Shown here one piece after another: positions 6,327-9,900 of a stretch of 9,900 nucleotides of DNA. Every line of letters starts with the position of its first letter. Position 1 is the stretch's first letter. Source of the DNA: Sutterella sp. Its GTDB lineage: Bacteria > Pseudomonadota > Gammaproteobacteria > Burkholderiales > Burkholderiaceae_F. The position numbers and the translations under genes were made by a program. Under the pieces are notes generated by a model. It was given only the letters and a program-made list of their open reading frames with translations. It ran no database searches and was not told the DNA's origin. Where the stretch lies: contig DXSO01000057.1 in the NCBI GenBank assembly GCA_019410445.1, positions 1 through 9,900 on the forward strand. Direction: 5' to 3'.

Positions 6327-7406
6327 TTAGCGACTCGCCTCTTCAATCATGTCGCAAACGGCATTGACCGCATTGGCGCGGGCCAGACTGCGCGCATTGT
6401 GCGCAAGCTGCAAAATGCGCTCGCGCTTTAATCCCATCAGAACACCGAACAAATGCTCTTTTGTCAGCTGCGACTGCTCCAGCAAAACGGCAGCATCACG
6501 ACTGGCCATATAACGTGCGTTGCCGAGCTGATGGTGCGTTGTCTTCACAACGAAAGGCACCAAAACGGAAGCCACGCCCGCGGCACAGATTTCACTGACC
6601 GTCATCGCTCCCGAACGGCAGATGACGATGTCGCTTTGCTTGTAGGCTTTATCCATCTCATCGATGAATTCCACCACTTCAGCCTGAATTCCCAGTTGTT
6701 CATAGCGAGCTTTGACCGCTTCGACATTGCCTTTTCCGGTCTGATGAAGCACCGTCGGCCGCTTATCCTCATCAAACATGGCAAGCGCCTCAGGCACCGT
6801 CTCGTTGAGCACCTTGGCGCCAAGACTGCCACCGAACACAAGCAGTCGGCACGGCCCTTGGCGTCCGGCTAAACGCTCCTCGGGAGCCGGCAGCGCCTCA
6901 ATTTCAGCTCGCACCGGATTGCCGGTGATGCGTCCCTTTTCGCGTGCGCAGCTGCGTGCGCTTCCGGCAAAACCGCAGGCGACCAGTTTTGCCTTGTCGA
7001 GCACGAGTTTTGAACTCATGAGAATATCCGAGTCGCAGTTCATCAGCACAATCGGTGTCTTTGTACTCTCAGCACCCTTGCAAGCCGGAACCGCAATGTA
7101 GCCACCTGTGGTGAAAAGCACATCGGGACGAATCTGCGCAAACGTTTTCTTGGCCGCCATGCTTGACTTCAAAAGCTTGATTGCCCCCGTAATCATGCCC
7201 AGAAAACCACGTCCTCGCAGTCCGCGAAAATCCAGTCCGGTAAACGCAATGTCATCCTTGCTCACCAGACCGCCTTCCATTCCAGTCTGCGTTCCGATCC
7301 AATGGATTTCCCAGCCGCGTCGACGCATTTCACGCGCAACAGCCAATCCCGGCATCACGTGGCCGCCCGTTCCGGCCGCCGCAATCATCAATTTCTTCCC
7401 AGACAT
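6327..7406 (-). CDS. murG: MurG, lipid II synthase (N-acetylglucosaminyltransferase)
   Basis: A GT28-family, GT-B-fold enzyme on the inner face of the membrane that moves GlcNAc from UDP-GlcNAc to lipid I, making lipid II. From the ATG at 7406 it has 359 residues (E. coli MurG is 355) and begins MSGKKLMIAAAGTGGHVMPG, matching the family N-terminus. An in-frame ATG at 7424 would add six residues but lacks a ribosome site; GGAAAG lies 10 bases before 7406. Motifs: GTGGHVMPGLAVA (12-24), GLRGRG (62-67), TTGGYIAVPA (99-108), GNPVR (162-166), FGGSLGAKVLN (191-201), FIDEMDKAY (247-255), CRSGAMTVSEICAAG (263-277) and HHQLGNA (291-297). Unusually, the conserved HEQN motif after PIVL is replaced by MNCD (122-125), and the nearby Asn of the usual LTN is Ser. 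The frame is continuous there. The gene starts 73 bases after ftsW. Confidence 0.96.
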   Translation of the reverse strand: MSGKKLMIAAAGTGGHVMPGLAVAREMRRRGWEIHWIGTQTGMEGGLVSKDDIAFTGLDFRGLRGRGFLGMITGAIKLLKSSMAAKKTFAQIRPDVLFTTGGYIAVPACKGAESTKTPIVLMNCDSDILMSSKLVLDKAKLVACGFAGSARSCAREKGRITGNPVRAEIEALPAPEERLAGRQGPCRLLVFGGSLGAKVLNETVPEALAMFDEDKRPTVLHQTGKGNVEAVKARYEQLGIQAEVVEFIDEMDKAYKQSDIVICRSGAMTVSEICAAGVASVLVPFVVKTTHHQLGNARYMASRDAAVLLEQSQLTKEHLFGVLMGLKRERILQLAHNARSLARANAVNAVCDMIEEASR

Positions 7407-7440
7407 TGTTTTTTGTCTTTCCATCTATCAGTCATTTACA

Positions 7441-7462
7441 CGATCGGCTCACGCTCCAATCG
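7441..7462 (-). other. Small possible RNA hairpin between ftsW and murG
   Basis: On the minus strand CGATTGG and CCGATCG can pair as a 7-bp stem (one G-U pair) around an 8-base loop. It lies in the 73-base gap before murG, the longest gap in the Mur-Fts part of the window. No T run follows, so it is not a terminator. I see no convincing promoter in this gap. It may be chance. Confidence 0.25.
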
Positions 7463-7479
7463 TTGTTGCGTCAAAAACT

Positions 7480-8706
7480 TTAAACCTTGCCGCCGCGCAT
7501 CAGCACTCGGTTTTCCCGATCCACGCGAAGCAGTAATCCGACAGCCGCCAACGTGAACAACAGCGACGATCCCCCGTAACTCATCAGCGGCAGCGTCAGT
7601 CCCTTGGTGGGCAGCAACCCCGTGGCTACTCCCGTATTGATGACAACTTGTATTCCAATCCAAATGCCGACGCCTTCGGCAACCAACCCAGAGAAAACGC
7701 GGTCAAGTTTGATGGCTTGTCGTCCGATCGCAAAAGCGCGTCGCACCAAACCGTAATAACCAAGCAGTACACACGTCACTCCCACAAAGCCAAGCTCTTC
7801 ACCAAGGACAGCCAAAATAAAATCGGTATGCGCTTCGGGCAGATAGTGCAGTTTTTCCACCGAAGCCCCAAGCCCAACGCCAAGCAGCTCGCCTCGCCCG
7901 AACGCAATAAGCGAATGACTGAGCTGATAAGCCTTATCAAGCGCGTAGTCACTGCTCCAAGGATCAAGATAAGCCATCACACGCTGCAAACGCCAGGGTG
8001 AGTCGTAGATCATGAGCGTCACCACGGCGATCACCGCAATGGAAACCACCACGAAAATCCGCAGATTGAGCCCGCCCAGAAAAAGAACGCCCATGGCAAT
8101 GGCCACCGTTACCATGATCGCGCCCAAGTCAGGCTGCATACTGATCAGGCCGGCCACAAGACACATCACAAGCGCCATCGGCCCCAATCCTTTACTAAAG
8201 GAGTGCATGTAGTCCTGTCGTCGGACGGTAAAAGCGGCTGCTCCGAGCAAGATGGCAAATTTCGCATACTCGGTAATCTGCAGATTCAAAATTCCCAGAT
8301 TGATCCATCGCCTCGAACCGTTGACCGATTTGCCGATTCCCGGCAACAGCACCAGAAACAGCAGTACCACGGCCGCTCCCATCAACCATGGCGCCAGTTT
8401 GTACCAGACACGCATCGGAATTCGACAAACGGCATAAGCCACGGTCATGCCGACGGCAATGGAGCCCAGATGCCGCAGCAGAAAATGGTACTGCGTCGTG
8501 TTATATCGCGGGCTGTCGGCAAGCGATATCGAAGCCGAATAAACCATCAGAGCTCCGATGGCAAGCAATCCGAGCGTAAGCAGCACCACGGCCGTGTCAT
8601 AACCGTCGGCGCGCATCGAGGTCGACCGTCCTCTCAGAACAGGCTCATCGGCCCAAGCGCGATACACCGTAGGCTGAGCAGGAGCTTTCCGGAAGAAAAA
8701 ACTCAT
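7480..8706 (-). CDS. ftsW: FtsW, septal peptidoglycan glycosyltransferase (SEDS family)
   Basis: A polytopic inner-membrane SEDS protein that polymerises lipid II at the septum with FtsI. From the ATG at 8706 it has 408 residues (E. coli FtsW is 414). A cytoplasmic tail of about 35 residues is followed by hydrophobic segments fitting 10 helices. Signatures: VNGSRRWINLG (128-138), QPDLG (191-195), AYQLSHSLIAFGRGELLGVGLG (259-280), YLPEAHTDFILAVLGEELG (288-306) with the probable catalytic Asp295, and LPTKGLTLPLMSYGGSS (365-381). The usual Q-P-x-E of the helix after the RW motif reads QITE here (143-146). A longer frame reaches 8814 but lies inside murD. The 8706 start has GGGAG 7 bases upstream, and its ATG overlaps the murD stop as ATGA, implying translational coupling. 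Confidence 0.96.
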   Translation of the reverse strand: MSFFFRKAPAQPTVYRAWADEPVLRGRSTSMRADGYDTAVVLLTLGLLAIGALMVYSASISLADSPRYNTTQYHFLLRHLGSIAVGMTVAYAVCRIPMRVWYKLAPWLMGAAVVLLFLVLLPGIGKSVNGSRRWINLGILNLQITEYAKFAILLGAAAFTVRRQDYMHSFSKGLGPMALVMCLVAGLISMQPDLGAIMVTVAIAMGVLFLGGLNLRIFVVVSIAVIAVVTLMIYDSPWRLQRVMAYLDPWSSDYALDKAYQLSHSLIAFGRGELLGVGLGASVEKLHYLPEAHTDFILAVLGEELGFVGVTCVLLGYYGLVRRAFAIGRQAIKLDRVFSGLVAEGVGIWIGIQVVINTGVATGLLPTKGLTLPLMSYGGSSLLFTLAAVGLLLRVDRENRVLMRGGKV

Positions 8707-9900
8707 TGAGCCACTCCCGCGCCATGCTGCGCAAGCGCCTGAATTTCCTGGGCTTTTTTCACAAAGCGGGCACTGCGTTCGGCATAGTTGGCAAACATAT
8801 CCCAGCTGGCGCACGCCGGCGAAAGCAACACCACGCCTCCGGCGGGTGCGTGATGATACGCCTCGGTTACCGCCGCTTCGAAATCCGTTCCCGCACGATG
8901 CACTTCAATGCCGCTGGCGGCAATTGCAGCTTCGATTTTTTCCGCATCGCGCCCGATGAGCACCGCAAAGTCCGCGTACCGAGCCAACGGCTCGGCCAAG
9001 GGCGTGAAATCCTGCCCCTTACCGTCTCCGCCCAGAATAATGCTCACGCGTCGGCCTGATTTTCCCAACCCTTCAAGCGCCGCCTTGACTGCACCAACAT
9101 TGGTTCCTTTGCTGTCATCAATAAATTCAACGCCATTGACGGATAGAACCGGCTGCACACGGTGCGCTTCGCCTTCGTAGTTCTTAAGCGCCTGCAGTGC
9201 AGGCCCCAAGGGAAGTCCCACGGCATCAACAAGCGCCAAAGCCGCCAGGGCATTCATCGCATTGTGCCGCCCTCGGATTTTGAGCGCTTCAACGGGCATA
9301 AGCAGCTGCATTTGGTGCGGCTCATCAAAAAGCGCCGCCTTTTTTTCGGACTTCCAGACATGTCTTGATCGAGGATATACGGCCAGCCACTCCAATCCAT
9401 CGCTGTTTGCAATCCCCCACTGACCCGGCAATATCGGAGCCGAATCGCCGAAAGTCACCGTGTATCCCTCTTTGCCGGCCCTCAGACTTGCCTCATCGTC
9501 TCGATTCAGCACTCGCACGGTATCCTCGCTGAAAATGCGAGTTTTGGCCCTTTCATAGGCCTGCATTGAACCGTGCCAATCAACGTGGTCTTCGGTGAGA
9601 TTGAGAAAAGCCGCTGCCGTGCACGACAACGTCTTTGTTGTCTGCAGCTGAAAGCTCGACAACTCCAGAACCCAGACTTCCGGCAGGGTGTTGTTCGTCA
9701 AGTGCGTATCCAGCGTCAGAAGCGCACTCGGACCAATGTTGCCGGCCACCGCGACGGATTTGCTTTGTGCGGCCATTTTTCCAGTAAGTACCGTCGTGGT
9801 CGTCTTTCCGTTAGTGCCCGTGATGCCAATAACAATTGGACGATATCCTCGGTAACGTTCCAAACGCTTTAACTCGCGTGCAAAGAGCTCTATTTCGCCC
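8703..9900 (-). CDS. murD: UDP-N-acetylmuramoyl-L-alanine--D-glutamate ligase (5' end outside window)
   Basis: The cytoplasmic Mur ligase that adds D-glutamate to UDP-MurNAc-L-Ala. The window holds 398 C-terminal residues. The frame is open to the right edge, beginning GEIELFARELKRLERYR, which matches the GDIELF region near residue 90 of E. coli MurD. The N-terminal UDP-binding domain is therefore mostly missing, and an apparent TTG start at 9863 is not real. Visible motifs: P-loop GITGTNGKTTTT shortly after the left end of the fragment; ELSSFQLQTT; LNLTEDHVDWHG; ALKIRGRHNAMNALAALALVD, with the Lys expected to be carbamylated; EAHRVQ; DDSKGTNVGA; LGGDGKGQDF; and VLLSPACASWDMF in the C-terminal domain. 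Its TGA overlaps the ftsW ATG by four bases. All visible catalytic motifs look intact. Confidence 0.97.
   Translation of the reverse strand, partial: GEIELFARELKRLERYRGYRPIVIGITGTNGKTTTTVLTGKMAAQSKSVAVAGNIGPSALLTLDTHLTNNTLPEVWVLELSSFQLQTTKTLSCTAAAFLNLTEDHVDWHGSMQAYERAKTRIFSEDTVRVLNRDDEASLRAGKEGYTVTFGDSAPILPGQWGIANSDGLEWLAVYPRSRHVWKSEKKAALFDEPHQMQLLMPVEALKIRGRHNAMNALAALALVDAVGLPLGPALQALKNYEGEAHRVQPVLSVNGVEFIDDSKGTNVGAVKAALEGLGKSGRRVSIILGGDGKGQDFTPLAEPLARYADFAVLIGRDAEKIEAAIAASGIEVHRAGTDFEAAVTEAYHHAPAGGVVLLSPACASWDMFANYAERSARFVKKAQEIQALAQHGAGVAQ
8714..8718 (-). promoter_or_regulatory. Ribosome binding site of ftsW inside murD
   Basis: GGGAG on the minus strand lies within the last codons of murD, 7 bases before the ftsW ATG at 8706. 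It decides the ftsW start against the longer in-frame extension. Confidence 0.75.

Noticed and set aside
7020..7060. A pair of compensating frameshifts as the cause of the odd MurG motif
   Set aside because: Reading this stretch in the neighbouring frames does not restore His-Glu-Gln-Asn, and the residues on both sides align without a gap.
7407..7424. MurG start at the upstream ATG (7424)
   Set aside because: It has no ribosome site and adds six residues absent from the family, whose N-terminus matches the MSGKKLM start at 7406.
7407..7479. An internal promoter before murG, based on a TTGACG sequence
   Set aside because: No acceptable -10 element stands 16-18 bases downstream, so I do not call a promoter.
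8707..8814. A longer N-terminus for FtsW starting at 8814
   Set aside because: The added 36 residues are Cys-rich, unlike any FtsW, and lie entirely within the conserved murD C-terminus. The ATG at 8706 has a ribosome site and matches the usual length.
1..9900. tRNA, rRNA, CRISPR arrays, insertion sequences, or phage or defence genes
   Set aside because: I saw no spaced direct repeats, transposase-like frames, tRNA-like foldings or defence motifs. Nearly all of the window is taken up by the nine listed genes.

Overview
The window is one stretch of a proteobacterial dcw (division and cell wall) cluster, read entirely from the minus strand (right to left), followed by two accessory genes. The order murD > ftsW > murG > murC > ddl > ftsQ > ftsA matches the beta/gammaproteobacterial arrangement. 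No murB lies between murC and ddl. GC content looks moderate by eye. I infer a betaproteobacterium, perhaps a host-associated Burkholderiales lineage such as Sutterellaceae, but that placement rests on gene order and protein flavour only.

Layout in transcription order: the 3' part of murD enters from the right edge (9900-8703). Its stop overlaps the ftsW start by 4 bases (ATGA). Then come ftsW (8706-7480), murG (7406-6327), murC (6312-4912), ddl (4872-3919), ftsQ (about 3906-3139) and ftsA (3110-1848). After only 24 bases comes an MdaB-type NADPH quinone reductase (1823-1239), with a strong ribosome binding site. A 124-base gap with a hairpin and a separate palindrome follows. Then comes a SotB-type sugar efflux transporter (1114 to beyond base 1).

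The genes form one pathway. MurD and MurC add D-Glu and L-Ala to the UDP-MurNAc peptide, and Ddl makes the D-Ala-D-Ala end. MurG converts lipid I to lipid II, and FtsW polymerises lipid II at the septum. FtsQ links the divisome across the membrane, and FtsA anchors FtsZ filaments. Spacings of -4 to about 75 bases with no terminator between them support one operon.

I found no clearly new system. The points worth a second look are: (1) ftsZ, which normally follows ftsA directly, is absent and mdaB sits in its place; (2) MurG has lost the usual His-Glu-Gln-Asn motif and a nearby Asn; (3) FtsW lacks the usual Pro of its Q-P-x-E motif; (4) small palindromes lie in the murC-ddl and mdaB-sotB gaps; (5) ftsA and sotB lack a visible Shine-Dalgarno sequence. 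Long open frames on the plus strand are antisense shadows of these conserved genes.
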